From the NCBI GenBank assembly GCA_963678705.1, contig OY783207.1, positions 8,742,001-8,806,000 of the forward strand: 64,000 nucleotides of DNA, in the 5' to 3' direction. The notes beneath the pieces are model-generated. The model was not told the origin of the DNA. It searched no databases and was given only the letters and a program-made list of their open reading frames with translations. The stretch is from Panorpa germanica (taxonomy: Eukaryota; Arthropoda; Insecta; Mecoptera; Panorpidae). The translations under genes and the position numbers were made by a program. Below, in pieces: positions 50,001 to 61,432 of the stretch (within the stretch, counting starts at the first letter, position 1; each line of letters opens with the position of its first letter).

Positions 50001-53000
50001 CAATTAAATGTATATTGTAAAAGAACATGAAAGTTAAAGGGGCAAGCATTACGTCATTTTTGTAGACATTGTTCAATACGATTATGTACAACATACCCCA
50101 TTTACACACGCAGTTTTTCACGGTAGTAAATTCTTTTTAACTTTCATTTATCTTAGGAACCAACACATTCAAATTGTCTTAATTTCTATAAAAGTGTACT
50201 ATATATTGATTTTATTACTTTTTAATAACTCTTATATGTTAGGAGATATTAACAATTAAAAAGTCATTTTGTCTCTTTAATTATTAAAGGGATTCAACGT
50301 TGTACAACATTCCAAACTGCATGTGACATCACAGTCGCTAGTTGCTATCTCATTTATACAACAGAGCGTAAAAGAGATATATTCTTGACAGAACTCTGAC
50401 AAGTTTACAGGTTATCAACCTTACAGATCATAAATCTCTGCTATATGTATTTATATATCAAGTATTATTTACAGCTATTTCAAGAAACAATAAAAATTCA
50501 ATATTATGTCTGTCGTAACAGGGTTAAATAAAATAAAAACTTATTATTTTTTGACTTGACTTGATTATTTGACTACCAAGAGCTACAAAACATTACCACA
50601 GCACTGACCCTATCAATAAATAACTGACGTTAAAATGCATTTCACGTCATACAAATATGGCCGACCATTTCTAGCGCTAAAACTACAATTCAAACTTTTA
50701 ATTGCTTTATCTCCGTCAACATTTAGATATTTAATAAAATAGACACGCAAAATCGACAATTGAAAAATCGACCACTAAAAAAAGAGGATACAAGCTCATT
50801 AGTCAAAAAAGTTGGTGTGGAAAATTTTGTGATTAGACTATTTCGTTAGTTATCGCCTAATAATCCCGATTCTTTGTTTATTAGTAGCTTTACACGTTGT
50901 TAACACCTAAACAACTCACCTAAATAACGAATGGTTATTCAACCCAGCAGGCGACACCCACATATCTTCCAGAGTAGTTCTTCCCATCGTCTCAATTAAT
51001 CCTGGCGTTGAGTGAGATCTTCCCATCGCAACTGCAGGTGGTAATATCAAAAAAATAACAAGTTAATTATTACCTTAACATTTAAAATTTAATTTAATCG
51101 CATAATCTAGAAAGTTTCATCAAAATCGTGTAATTTTCAATTTTATAATTTGTGTGTTACATTGTATATTGTGTATTAGATTTTGTGTAATTGTATTTTT
51201 TTTTTTTTGCCAAACTTCTTCCTCAAATTTATTAGGGGATTAGGATGCAGCATCCAGACCTTTTTCTAGTGGCGCTCTCTTGTACTTTTCCAGTCTTTTA
51301 ACAGCAATTGCTTCTAATCGTACTCTGGCTGCAGGATATTCCTTTAGGACGTCCCACATATCCTTTTTACTTAGCACGAACAAATCGCTGTATCCAACTG
51401 ACCTGACACTGGCCGTGCGACGATTTCCTAATTACCAACAAAAAATAAAAACACAGAATCATTAGTAAAGTTGGGAACATTTTTGTGTTACAGGAGGAAA
51501 AGTTCTATTGCGAAATTTATTTGTTATGTTGTTAACTAATTGAATGTCGTCCTCGTTGTTCAAGTGTGATGAATCATCCCAAGCCAAATCAAAAGCTACA
51601 TCGTATCAAAGGAAGATAATGCTGTCGATTTTGTGGGACTATAACAGCCCGGTGTATTTTGTGTTGTTTCCAAGAAACCCAAGTTCCACGGACCGATTTA
51701 ATTAAGAACATTACACACGTTTCATAAATCAGTTTTTCCGACATTTGCTATAACGAGCAGTTGTCTTTCCTTCGACGTAACGTTTGGGGGCGGTGGCGCA
51801 GCGGTTCGTTCACCAATCTGATTTCGTATTCATACTACATAACCGTTACAAAACTTTATCTGTTCGCATACGTGTGTTTGAACTGAAAAGAGTTTTAACT
51901 TCTACGCGTTATTTATTATTCGCATATATATTGGATATGTATGTACTACACGTGTTGTTTTAAATATTTCAAAACTTGTAACAACATGAAAATAATTTAA
52001 CAATAAATAATAAAGCTAGGTAATAAAATATATCTTGTTAAAGTTGAAATTGTTATGTAGATTCTATGTTCAGTGACGCATAAAAACTAGAGGCGGTATT
52101 TTCCTAAAAGGCTTCCTAAAAGTAGAAAATGAACCTTGGAATAAACTTGTGACAAGATAACAAGGTTTCTGATACGACGTTAGAAATAACAATCTTTTTT
52201 AAGTCATGAAATGTAAATACCTTAATACATAATATGTATAATTCGTTGTTCTATTTGCATTGTGAACGAACTCTAATATCCATTTTAATTAATTTAAGTT
52301 ATTTCAAATAAATTTCGCAATAGAATTTTTGTTTCAAAAATGCAGGAGAAAACAGATCATGTTTTTTTACAAACGTTTTTATAAAATGCTTAAATAAAAT
52401 ATGTTTTATATATTATTAGTTGTTAAATTAAATTATTTTGTTACTATTATACATGAAAATAAATAATTGAAATTTTTTGTAAAAGGTACTTCTTCTATTT
52501 GATGGTATTTTTTAGTATTTAATTACCAACGAATAATATATTATTTTAATTAAATTAATTGCGGATAAAAGTAAAGTTTTATGCAGTTCTATTAAAAAAT
52601 GAATTAATAATAATTTAACAACATGCTAAATTTCATTTTTTGGAGATCTTTGATTTAAAGACAAATGTTATAAGAAAAACTATAAGAATTAAGAAAATTA
52701 AAATTATTGAGGAAGCATAAAAATACATAGAAAAATTTATTTCATAAAAGATTATTTTTGTTAGAAATTTTTAATGCTTTATAATTTAAAAGAATGTGTA
52801 ATTTGTGAGGGGAATTAATCATGCGATTTTTAAATATATTTTAACATGAATATTATTGGTTCATTTTTAGATTAATATTTCAATTAGTTATTGTTCGAGA
52901 AGTAATTGATCAATATAACAATTACATATTTAATATCGGAATGTATTACCGGCAAATAACAAAATATAATAAATATATGCTATTTGTTTTAAAAATATAA

Positions 53001-56000
53001 TATCAACGGGTTAAAGTAACATAAAGAGGTGTAAGTCACATTTTTTCGTTTTTTAAAAATTAACATAAAGCAAAAGTTATCGTAATAAATTGGGAACGAA
53101 AATGTTGTAATCTTAATTGACGATTTTAAGGTATAATAAAATATTTTCTCAAAATCTTATATAAAATTAGTTGTAACTAACACAAATCGAATGTTTAATT
53201 AATTCTAATTTTTTTGTCTTATTTACTTTTTTATGTATAATACGTAATTATTTAAATATTCATTTATTGTTACAAACTTATAATTTGTAAAATAAACTTA
53301 TAATTATTTTGAAGTCCATCGCCCTAGATTACAGCAAAGGCAGCAACAAAGCAGCATTGCGAGTTATAACTTTTATAATAAAGTTTTATATTAGATACAA
53401 ATTAGTTCATTTTATATACAACACTTAAGAAAACATAATAGTTAACAATGACTCTACTTCGTCAAGAACATACATAGATATGCATTGCAAGATATGCGGA
53501 CAATACTAAAGCCGCAGCTGTCGCTGCAAACGTCTTCTCTTTCTCTCTAGTATAGGTGGTGTACTTACACCACTTTGCCTATAAACAAAGCAGCTGTTTG
53601 CTAATCACTAGCACTTCCGTTACCATATGTTGGCAGTTGCATGAACACCTTACTCACTACGCGTTTTCTGTTCTAGCTCTGTGTTTTTTAAAATGTGACT
53701 TACACCACTTTGATATTAATCCGTTTACATTTCAATTAACATTATAAAATTCAAACAATGCTGCGCTTTTTACATTTTTCAATAAAACGAACTGCAGTAG
53801 GTACTTGTGTTATAATTTCAAAAAGAATGCTTTTTGCATACAGGTGCATGTTGAAATGACATAACAACTCGTTAGCTTTTATGTTTATTTCATCAACAAC
53901 ATTATTTTACATATTTCATTGAATGAAATAACATTACATTACTGATGAAAATACAGCATGTTTGATTAAGGGCTAAGTAGATAAAGAGGTGTGAGGTAAC
54001 CTTTAAAAAAGTTGAGTTTAATGGTGGACGAAATGACTATCACAGATTGCAACGTAGCAAATCAAATGGATAAAGAAAAACTTAGAAAAAATTAGTAAAG
54101 GTTTTCAAAAAATGAAGTTCACGACGTCATTACTTCCTCACCTTCTTCCTCACTACCATTTGCCAACCTTTTCTATCACTGTTAAACAAGAGAAGTGCAA
54201 AAGAGATGCAGAATTAAACGTCAAAGTTATAGCAGCTGTTGCGTCGACCCGTAATGTTTTAATATATTGTGATATGAATTATTATATTATTTTTAGTTCA
54301 TGACGTCATCAACTACTAGGATAACAACAAGAATATAACGCAGTAAAACAAAATTCAAACTTTAAATAGATAGACCGTCGTATCTGTCAATTTTTGAATA
54401 TTTAATAAAATAAAAACGCCAATATTCGTTTGCTAACCAATATTTCAATAAAGAATTAAAAAATTGTTTTGTTTTAGTTTTGATTGTTTACTTGTTTATA
54501 TTTATTAAATAAAATGCAAACTGAAATAAAATTTGATAAAAACTTGGGTACTGAATATTAGAAATGCACAAACACTACAAGCAAGAATGCAGTTTGATGT
54601 GAAGTTAGTTTCAAAGAGAGAAGTTCTTACTTTTAAGACAAAGCGAAATAGTATATGAGTATTAAATTAGAAGAATTAAAATATTTAGGTAATTTTCGAT
54701 TTGAGAGAAGATTTTTAATTTAAATTATAATTTAATATGTTTAAAGATGACATAGTAGGCGAATTCATTGAAGCTGGACACTGTGTCTTTGGGTTTGATC
54801 CAGGATCTGAGTTATATATTGCTATCAAGTTAAATTGGATATCTACATAAAAAACCATATACTTGTTAGGCAGCGGGGTAGTTCAGATATTTGTAAAATA
54901 TAATATTTCAATTGATAAATATTTATTCAAGAAAGTTAAACGCATCTCTCTCAAAACCAGATCAAATATTTTAGTTCTTCATAGTTTCTAATCTTATAAT
55001 TGAGAAAAGGAAAACAAAACAAATAACTTCTGTTATTAGTTAAAGAGAAATATAACAAAGAAGACAGATAGATATAAATATAGTAAATGATTGTTTAACC
55101 ATATTAGTTTACTAGGTTATTTATTTACGATTGTTGAACGTTGAACGTTTAACATTTAACGTTAAGTAAGCCGTGGGCCACGTCTCGTGATATTTACCCA
55201 GTTGTTTACCTGCTGTCCCCATATTAAGGATGCTTATCTCTCCAAAATATGATCCTGCTCTTAAAGTTGCCATCACTATTTTTCCACTATCAGCTACCAC
55301 TTGCAAACGGCCCCGATTTACAATATACATCTCCTTACCGACCTCCCCTAAATAGAAAAAGAGCAAATAATTTTTGAAAACATTTAAGAATCAAAGGTTT
55401 ATCATAAATGGAACGAATGGGATAGTTTTTTGTAGACTGTAGAAATAATGACGTCAGAGAAGTTAGCAGTCTGGATGTTGGCAGCTGTAGTGTAATATAT
55501 ATTTTTTCGAGGTGTTAGATAGTCGCAATTACCTGTACATATATATATATCTATATATATAAATGAAACACTAACTTCAATGACTTCTATCTTCAAAATA
55601 GTTGACAGCTATAATTCCGATTATTAATATTGCCTTAAACCGCCAACATCGGGACTGCCAACATCCAGACTGCTAACTTCTCTGACGTGAAATAATGATT
55701 TGAAAAGTTGAATTCGCTAAATTTGTTTGCAACCTTTAAAAATTGTTATTATATGAAACTAGGCTTTTGTTTTTGACTCAATTTATGTTAAATACTGACA
55801 GGCAGATAATCAAGAGGATTTTAAAACACATATAAACGAAATACTAATTAGAAAACATCTTTGAAATACACGGGGTGGTATTTGCCCCCGTTTTAATTCT
55901 CACCTTTCCTGCAGATATAATCACCAGGAGAAAAGAGCACCGGTCTTAACCTTAGCACTAGCTCGCACAGGAACCCTGCTTCGGTATTCTGAAATATCTC

Positions 56001-56197
56001 GACCCTCTTCAGGGTGTCAAGGTGCACGTTGATAGCGATCTCTGCCTTAAGCTTGTCAGGGAGGCAGGATACAGCTTTCTCTTCATCCGAACATTTTTGT
56101 GTGAGCCACAGGTAGTCAAACCATTTTATTACTTTCACTTGGAGGTGATTCGGGACCCTTCGCATCCGCATGTAAGTCTTTACTCCGTCAAGTTTAG
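47062..56197 (-). CDS. Cngl: Cyclic-nucleotide-gated channel, Cngl type (3' part, partial)
   Basis: Six exons in phase: 55904-56197, 55210-55347, 51260-51427, 50920-51031, 49471-49682 and 47062-47324. They encode the last 394 residues of a CNG channel. Order: C-linker ([19 protein letters not shown], then VIKWFDYLW and [19 protein letters not shown]), cyclic-nucleotide-binding domain ([49 protein letters not shown]), a Ser/Pro/His/Gln-rich segment, and a C-terminal coiled coil ending in a TAA at 47062-47064. The binding-pocket FGEIS and the Arg-Thr of NRRTAS are present, so nucleotide binding is expected. The sequence closely fits the insect CNG-like (Cngl) subunit. The transmembrane and pore exons are not in the window and must lie above 64000. 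Cation-channel function is inferred from the family. Confidence 0.92.
48605..48807. mobile_element. MITE with CCCAGTAAACA ends, copy 1
   Basis: 203 bp with termini CCCAGTAAACAATTTGG and CCAAAATGTTTACTGGG. It shares most of its length with copy 2 (GACGTTTCTATCACTATTTC, ATCAACTTTATCTTCATTTG, TGAACTCTTTCATGAC). A short inner hairpin CATGAC-A6-GTCATG is present. Compared with copy 2 it lacks about 50 bp. Confidence 0.8.
48943..49196. mobile_element. MITE with CCCAGTAAACA ends, copy 2
   Basis: 254 bp, same orientation and ends as copy 1, 136 bp downstream. It retains an internal segment (TTTCTAGTCGATAAAGTAG) that copy 1 lacks. Target duplication not clear. Confidence 0.8.
49683..50919. other. Channel intron with family A repeat
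   Basis: 1.2-kb intron. The downstream half (50155-50812) is a family A repeat copy; the rest is AT-rich with nothing recognised. Confidence 0.55.
50155..50812 (+). repeat. Dispersed repeat family A, copy 3
   Basis: The longest collinear match to copy 1, including AACAGAGCGTAAAAGAGATA, GAACTCTGACAAGTTTACAG, GGGTTAAATAAAATAAAAAC and ATATGGCCGACCATTTCTAG. It continues past GACCACTAAAAA into a GAGGATACAAGCTCATTAG segment also found at 1770-1795. It has a small deletion near 50745. Confidence 0.75.
51428..55209. other. Channel intron, 3.8 kb
   Basis: Intron splitting the cyclic-nucleotide-binding domain. It contains a mariner transposase scrap (51565-51690) and a possible SINE-like head with GGTGGCGCAGCGGTTCG near 51790-51806. 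The remainder is AT-rich; the ORFs at 53556-53747 and 54112-54303 lack recognisable features. Confidence 0.5.
51565..51690 (+). pseudogene. Decayed mariner-type transposase fragment
   Basis: Plus-strand frame reads [20 protein letters not shown] followed by RNPSSTDRF and a stop. This resembles the mariner KKVMLC(I/V)WWD..G..YYELL segment between the first two catalytic acidic residues. Neither a catalytic triad nor TIRs are visible, so only a short inactive piece remains. Confidence 0.45.
55451..55688. mobile_element. MULE-like MITE, perfect 34-bp TIR and 9-bp TSD
   Basis: 238-bp element. The first 34 bp (55451-55484, beginning ACGTCAGAGAAGTTAGCAG) are an exact inverse of the last 34 (55655-55688). 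It is flanked by GAAATAATG on both sides (55442-55450 and 55689-55697). A 9-bp duplication is characteristic of Mutator-like elements. It has no coding capacity. It lies in channel intron 55348-55903. The perfect ends imply recent insertion. Confidence 0.92.
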
Positions 56198-56455
56198 CTG
56201 TAACAAAGATATATGATTTTCAATTAAAAATGAATTAGACGTTGAATCGTGTTGTATCTTCTTTGGGATTTATTGGAAAAATCCTTTCATTACAGAGGAC
56301 ACATATTTTCTCGTTTCAGTCGGAACTGTATAATTAAAATTCTTTGGAATAGTCCAATATAATTAAATTAAGGGTCTCTGGGGGTAAGTTATCCTCAAAT
56401 ACATAAGTCTGTATATACATCGTCTAAATCTATCTTCAAATCCTAAATATATCAA

Positions 56456-57040
56456 TTGGTCAATAAAATAATAGAATTTAATTTCTTCTTAGAAAGTATT
56501 TCTTTAATTAGTTTGATAAGATGTATTACTTTGTTTGAAAAAGTAAAAAACGACGCCGCACAACAAGCAGCTAGAACAGTAGCAAATGGAGAAATTCAAT
56601 ATGAAGTGGACTTAGTGGCAAAGAGCAATAATGAAGTGAAAGAGAACTGGCAGGGTATGTGGAACAATTCAGAAAATTTTTCAGTTTATAGTCTTCGGTG
56701 TGCGGACGTCGTTGGTGGTGCAAAGCCCAAGGTCCGAGAAGAGTGTTATCACTTATCTCGAGACTGAGGGTAGACCATACAGGGGCATTAGCACATCTGA
56801 AAAGAAATCACTTGGTACAAGAAGATATGTGCAATTGTGGAGAAGGGGTAGCAGATCCAGAACATTTGGTCTTCCAATGTACAGAAACGGAGTCCTGCAG
56901 AAATAATTTGTACAGAGTTTTGGTAAAAAATGGAGTGGTGTTGCCAACGAGTATGCAGGAACTACTAAGACATCCGAGGTGGCCAGTGTGCTTAGTCATC
57001 GACAGGATATGGAATATAGCGGTTTAAAAGTGTAGGTGTA
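56456..57040 (+). pseudogene. 3' end of a LINE ORF2 (RNase H tail and zinc knuckle), frameshifted
   Basis: The first frame, 56456 to about 56700, reads KNDAAQQAARTVANGEIQYE then KENWQGMWNNS, which resembles the end of a LINE RNase H domain and its downstream linker. The frame then shifts. In the next frame LISRLRVDHTGALAHLKRN precedes MCNCGEGVADPEHLVFQC (C-x-C-x8-H-x4-C), the zinc knuckle common near the C terminus of Jockey/I-like retrotransposons, with a further about 45 residues to a TAA near 57027. The fragment is truncated at its 5' end and broken by the shift, so inactive. Confidence 0.75.
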
Positions 57041-57904
57041 TTAATAAATAAAATGTAAATATGTAATTAAAATTAATGAAGAAGGACCGTGGTTCAAAGA
57101 AGCCCGTGAATTATTAACAATGTTCATAAGAGTTAGAAATATTATTTTTATCTTCAGTAGATCCATAAGCAAGGACCTGTGTTGATTAGACTAAGTATAG
57201 GTGTACGTAACGCTAATCTGCAGTACTTTGAAAATGACGTAGTGGTTATCTCTTTAATTTTCCTAACTTATTAATCTCTACTTATCAATAATAAAAGACA
57301 ATCTTGCCTCCAGTACGCGCTTGTCTTATTTCGGAAGCCTGAAGCAATGAATCCATACAAATTACATAAATTTATTACAATATACGTTGATTTTTCCATA
57401 TGAAACACATTTTATTTAATATAAAACACATATTTTTTAATTTAAACGTTGCGTTGGCATAAAATACTTTTGTCAAAATATATGTTGTGTTATCACAAAA
57501 GAAATTTAAGAGAACCTTTTCATATAATAAAAAGTTTATATTGTACTAACTATTAAAATATAGGTTATAAAACTTCCACAAAAGAGGAGAGGTAGAGGAA
57601 GAGGAGAACAGAGGAGAGACCACGACTCACGAGAATATAATCCAAAATGAAATGCTTCAAATTATAGCTTTTGTGCTATAGCTTAGGGTTTAAACCTGTA
57701 ACCATTAGCCAATACTGTGTGTACATTGTTGTAGGGGATGCAGTGAAGGTAAACATGAGGTCCGTAAATTAGAAAATATTTAAAATGAATACTAACTCTT
57801 AAATAAGTAAGCTTGTGAATAAAAGTATGCATATTAAAGGGTTATTAAAAGTATTGGCTAAACTTTAATTATTAATACCTCCCTTAGTAGCTGGTTAAAA
57901 TATT

Positions 57905-58045
57905 TTAAATGTTGTAATTAAATTAAAGACACTTATCATATTTAAATAGTATCAAATGCTTTGGAAACGTGGTTTTACTAGTGAAATGCAAAACAAGTAA
58001 AATACTAAACTTTACGCCTGATTTACAGCAACCACTTAAACATAT
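57905..58045 (+). repeat. Dispersed repeat family D, copy 2
   Basis: Second copy of the family at 43140-43300, lying in the presumed upstream intron of the channel gene. Confidence 0.65.
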
Positions 58046-58634
58046 TATCTCACGACGTGTATCACAACGCATCGTAAAGTTTAGGCTAGAGTAGTATTAG
58101 GTAAGTAGAGTAGTAGATAATTAGATGCAGGGCCGTAACTATATCAGAACATCTCGTCATATAAAGGTTTCTGGCATTTGAGGTAAGAAGGCGTCACATT
58201 TGGCTCGATAAGTCGGTTCGATAATTTAAATTTAGGGCGATAGAAATAGAGAAGAACACTTTACTACAAATTTAAGGAGCTTACAATGGTTATTGCAAGT
58301 TTAAGTGCAGGTAAGGTTGTAGTTACATGTACTAGGTTGCAATAATGGATCTAGAATTTTTTCTAACCAAGACACGAACTTGACATTGGCACCCCCTACA
58401 TACAGCGAATTAAAAACAAAAAATCATGAAATATTTTGTGTACAACTTTATGTTTCTGGTTTAAATTTACAGTTTAAGGTTTTCATGGACCTCTTTCATT
58501 AGGTTTTGTTGCCTGTATAATTAAAACAGTTTTTTTGCAACAAATGCAATCAATATCGGCGTTGAACCTAATAACTCGTCGCTCTATTCCACACACTAAT
58601 CATAGAAATGTACGGCTAGAACCCGCCGAGTGTT

Positions 58635-58898
58635 CTACTCCCCCCACTCCAACGCGTGTCCGGTGTTCGGTATTGTCCAGACGAAATCTCCGACCCTGAC
58701 TTCCCAAATGGATGGGGTAATTTTTTTATTGATGTCGCTCTGAGGCATCGTGCCATAGTAAACGTAACTCGAGTTCTGGTTCTGGTTCTGGGTGTGTGAA
58801 TTTATCGAGCTATGAAACCCAAGCCCATGGGAGATGGATGATGAGAACGTTGGTGTGAGGATTATCTTTTTAATGGTATTGCCGATGCCGCTACGCAT
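58635..58898 (-). CDS. Unidentified 87-residue ORF
   Basis: ATG at 58898, stop at 58635. The product is not low-complexity overall (MRSGIGNTIKKIILTPTFSS, a Gln/Asn/Ser stretch, then WEVRVGDFVWTIPNTGHALE). The segment is clearly more GC-rich than its flanks, which is coding-like. The EVRVGDFVW string loosely resembles the VGDF(V/A)W segment of Mus81/XPF-type nucleases, but nothing else supports that. It may be an intronic gene, a transposon remnant or chance. Confidence 0.2.
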   Translation of the reverse strand: MRSGIGNTIKKIILTPTFSSSISHGLGFHSSINSHTQNQNQNSSYVYYGTMPQSDINKKITPSIWEVRVGDFVWTIPNTGHALEWGE

Positions 58899-59079
58899 TT
58901 TACTACGGTTAAATTTAGCTGTTTAGCAGTTAGTTTTATGTTTTTTCGTTTTTAACATCATTTTTTAGTTATTTTCGGATAGCATTAAATAGCGATACTG
59001 ATATTGGGAGCTATCATGTTTTATGTGTTATCTATCCGATGTGTGTTGTTTTAACGTAGAACTTTATGAATAAAGAACT

Positions 59080-59091
59080 GGGGGGGGGGGG
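59080..59091. repeat. Homopolymer G12
   Basis: Run of 12 consecutive G bases in an otherwise AT-rich region. Confidence 0.9.
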
Positions 59092-59598
59092 TTGAAGGGG
59101 AAAGAAATAAAGCCGTTTCTATAGCTACGAGTATCTTAACGTATTCAAATTTCAAAACATAGTAAAGAAAATCTATTTGCATAATAATGAAAGATAATTA
59201 TTATAAAATTGTTGAGGGTTTTCGGTAATATAGTTGTTTAAGGTAGTTGTATCGTGGAATGACTTTTCAAAGGATTTTAATTAAATTTCATTTAATTGCT
59301 CTTTAATTAATTATAAGACATATTGACCTCAGGTCGATTAAAATTTACCACTCCATTATTGAGAAAAACGATATTAAAGTTTTGTTATTTTAACACAGGC
59401 TCTTATGGGAAATAGTAATTTCAATGTTATTTTTATCGAATAAAATAAAAACGATTCAAAAGAATTCAATAAAAATTTAATATATTATAGAAACAGTAGT
59501 TATTAATCACATAAAAAAAAATGGAAATTATTGTCCAAGCCATTACAGAAATAAAATTTTGTAAACATTGAAAATTTTTATAAAATCAAGAAATGACT

Positions 59599-59640
59599 GT
59601 GTATGTGTATGTACGTGTATGTACGTGTATGTACGTGTAG
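59599..59640. repeat. GTATGTAC-type microsatellite
   Basis: Tandem GTGTATGTAC units, about four copies with slight variation at the left edge. Confidence 0.9.
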
Positions 59641-60283
59641 ATACTATTTACATGTAGTGAGAACAGTGAGACTGTACTTTCACAAAAGTTTTTAACGAGA
59701 CTATTTGACACTAACGTTTCAGCTACATTATAATTTTAGGTTGCTGAGTTATACTTTTGAGCATGACTATCACGATACAACTACCTTAAGATTCATGTCA
59801 TATTTTACTGAAGTGAAACCTAGTAATATTTAATCTAAAATGATCAGTTTCCGACGCTCTAATTAATAGTTCTCAATATTTTTATCGACGTTGTCTTCAA
59901 CGTATTCTCGGCCATCTTGGAAACGCTTAAACCACTCAAAAACACTAATAAAACATAAGTTTCTGTAGCAGTTTTTCCAAAATTCATGATAATTGGTTGC
60001 TCTATTAAACACATCTGATATTTTCAGGAAAATAAAAGAAATAGATATTTAAAAATCATAATCTAGTGCCAGAAGGAACGGTAATCGAAAGAGAAGGGCT
60101 TACGCTACAGTACTGTCCGTCGTACGTCTTTAACGCATGTATAGTTAGTCTGTAGTAGTATCAGTCTCATTATTTTATATCTATACCTCGTATATTAACC
60201 TATATTTTAATAATAGTTTAAGAAATCTACCCCAATAGCTACCCCATCTGTTCATAACTCAATATAACGCAATTGTGTTCTTA

Positions 60284-60470
60284 AGCGGGGTTCTCAAATG
60301 CGATTTTAGTCGTTTAGTAATTGCGTATTCACACAAAAGTTGAATATTACGTGAATCTGTTTTAGTACACTCATGAAATGTGTGCCTTTAAATCTGTTAC
60401 AGGTAATATTCAACTTTTGTATGAACGCGTGTTTACTGAACGACTAAAATCGTCTCGTGAGAACCCCGCT
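60284..60470. mobile_element. Palindromic MITE with TTA target duplication
   Basis: 187 bp bounded by AGCGGGGTTCTCA and its inverse, with TTA on both sides (60281-60283 and 60471-60473). Inner arms (CGATTTTAGTCGTT, AAAGTTGAATATTAC) are also inverted, so almost the whole element is one long hairpin. TIRs with a 3-bp TWA duplication are typical of PIF/Harbinger-derived MITEs. Confidence 0.85.
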
Positions 60471-61333
60471 TTAGAATAAGAGCGGTTGTTTTATGGATGT
60501 TTCAACAAGAGCGGACATTTTAAATCTATAGAAAAACGCAATATTTCTGTAAAAAGTGGTGATATTTTTATTTTAAACTTAAGTAGAAACTCTGAGGTTA
60601 GTAATGAAACACAATATCTGACAAATGCCACCAAAATATTGTGTTTTTCTATTAATTTAAAATGAGAATATATACCTATTACAGTTCAGATATCGACAAA
60701 ATCATAGTATTTAATTATTACCAAAAGTAATACTTTAAAATATTCATTTTCTCGCTTTTTATAGTGCGTCTACATGTCTCTTAACTTTTAAACGCCAATA
60801 TTTCATTCATGAGCAACAATTTTTTGCGACCAATAATAAAACATGGTACAATAAAAACTGAATCTGTTTGCGCAGTTCTTCGCACATCTTAACACGTAAT
60901 AAATCTCACTGTTCTAAATATTTTATGGGCTGTGTAAACGGGATTGTTATGTATATTACAATGTATTTTACATAACAGAGGTGGAAATGAGCGTTTAAGG
61001 CTGGGCGAATACTTAAGTAACTTCAAGCATATTCAATAACTGTTTTCTCGCCAAATTGTTATTTACTTTTTAAATAGTGTTGTCTTAATCTTTATAAGGT
61101 GAAGACTATTCGTGAATTAAACTAAGCCCTGAGATTTTTAAAGGTACCATTTACCATTAGCTTATCTAAAGCTACAGTCAAATTTTACATGAGTTGTAAA
61201 ATAGGTCTACCATACTCAGCTTTTATGCTTATGCTTTAATTATAAGAAAGAATTGTATTTTTTTTAAGAATTTAATAAAAATAAATTTTTTTTTACGGTT
61301 TTTTTTTTATATAAAAACTCAAAAAGAACCGAA

Positions 61334-61432
61334 AATCGATTTTTGCGAAATCGATCTTCTACACTTCGATTTTTTTCGGAATCGATTCTTTAGACTTCGA
61401 TTCGAATCGATTAAAAAATCGATATTTTTTAA
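61334..61432. repeat. Irregular TCGAT-rich repeat
   Basis: About 100 bp with seven TCGAT cores, most as AATCGATT or TTCGATT, separated by short T-rich or CTTC spacers. Self-complementary and capable of multiple alternative hairpins. Origin unknown. Confidence 0.7.

Larger units (their letters stand above)
47062..51031 (-). other. Cngl: Channel C-terminal tail and leucine zipper exons
   Basis: Exon 50920-51031 encodes [20 protein letters not shown], then LEDMWVSP. Exon 49471-49682 is disordered ([49 protein letters not shown]). Exon 47062-47324 encodes a heptad-rich helix ([20 protein letters not shown] and [19 protein letters not shown]). CNGA channels use such a C-terminal zipper to set subunit stoichiometry, so an assembly role is likely here. 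Two other frames across 49471-49730 are also open but are excluded by phase. Confidence 0.88.
51260..56197 (-). other. Cngl: C-linker and cyclic-nucleotide-binding domain exons
   Basis: Exon 55904-56197 gives the C-linker and the first strands of the binding domain. Exon 55210-55347 ends in the phosphate-binding cassette ([13 protein letters not shown]). Exon 51260-51427 resumes with NRRTAS and finishes the C-helix ([19 protein letters not shown], then VKRLEKYK and APLEK). The cassette is thus split by a 3.8-kb intron. The donor after exon 51260-51427 is GTCTGG, weaker than the others in the gene. It is supported because the next exon joins in phase to give LEKVAMGR. Confidence 0.9.

Noticed and set aside
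59599-59640. CRISPR-like or telomeric repeat
   Set aside because: It is a simple microsatellite; no repeat-spacer array or telomeric hexamer exists in the window.
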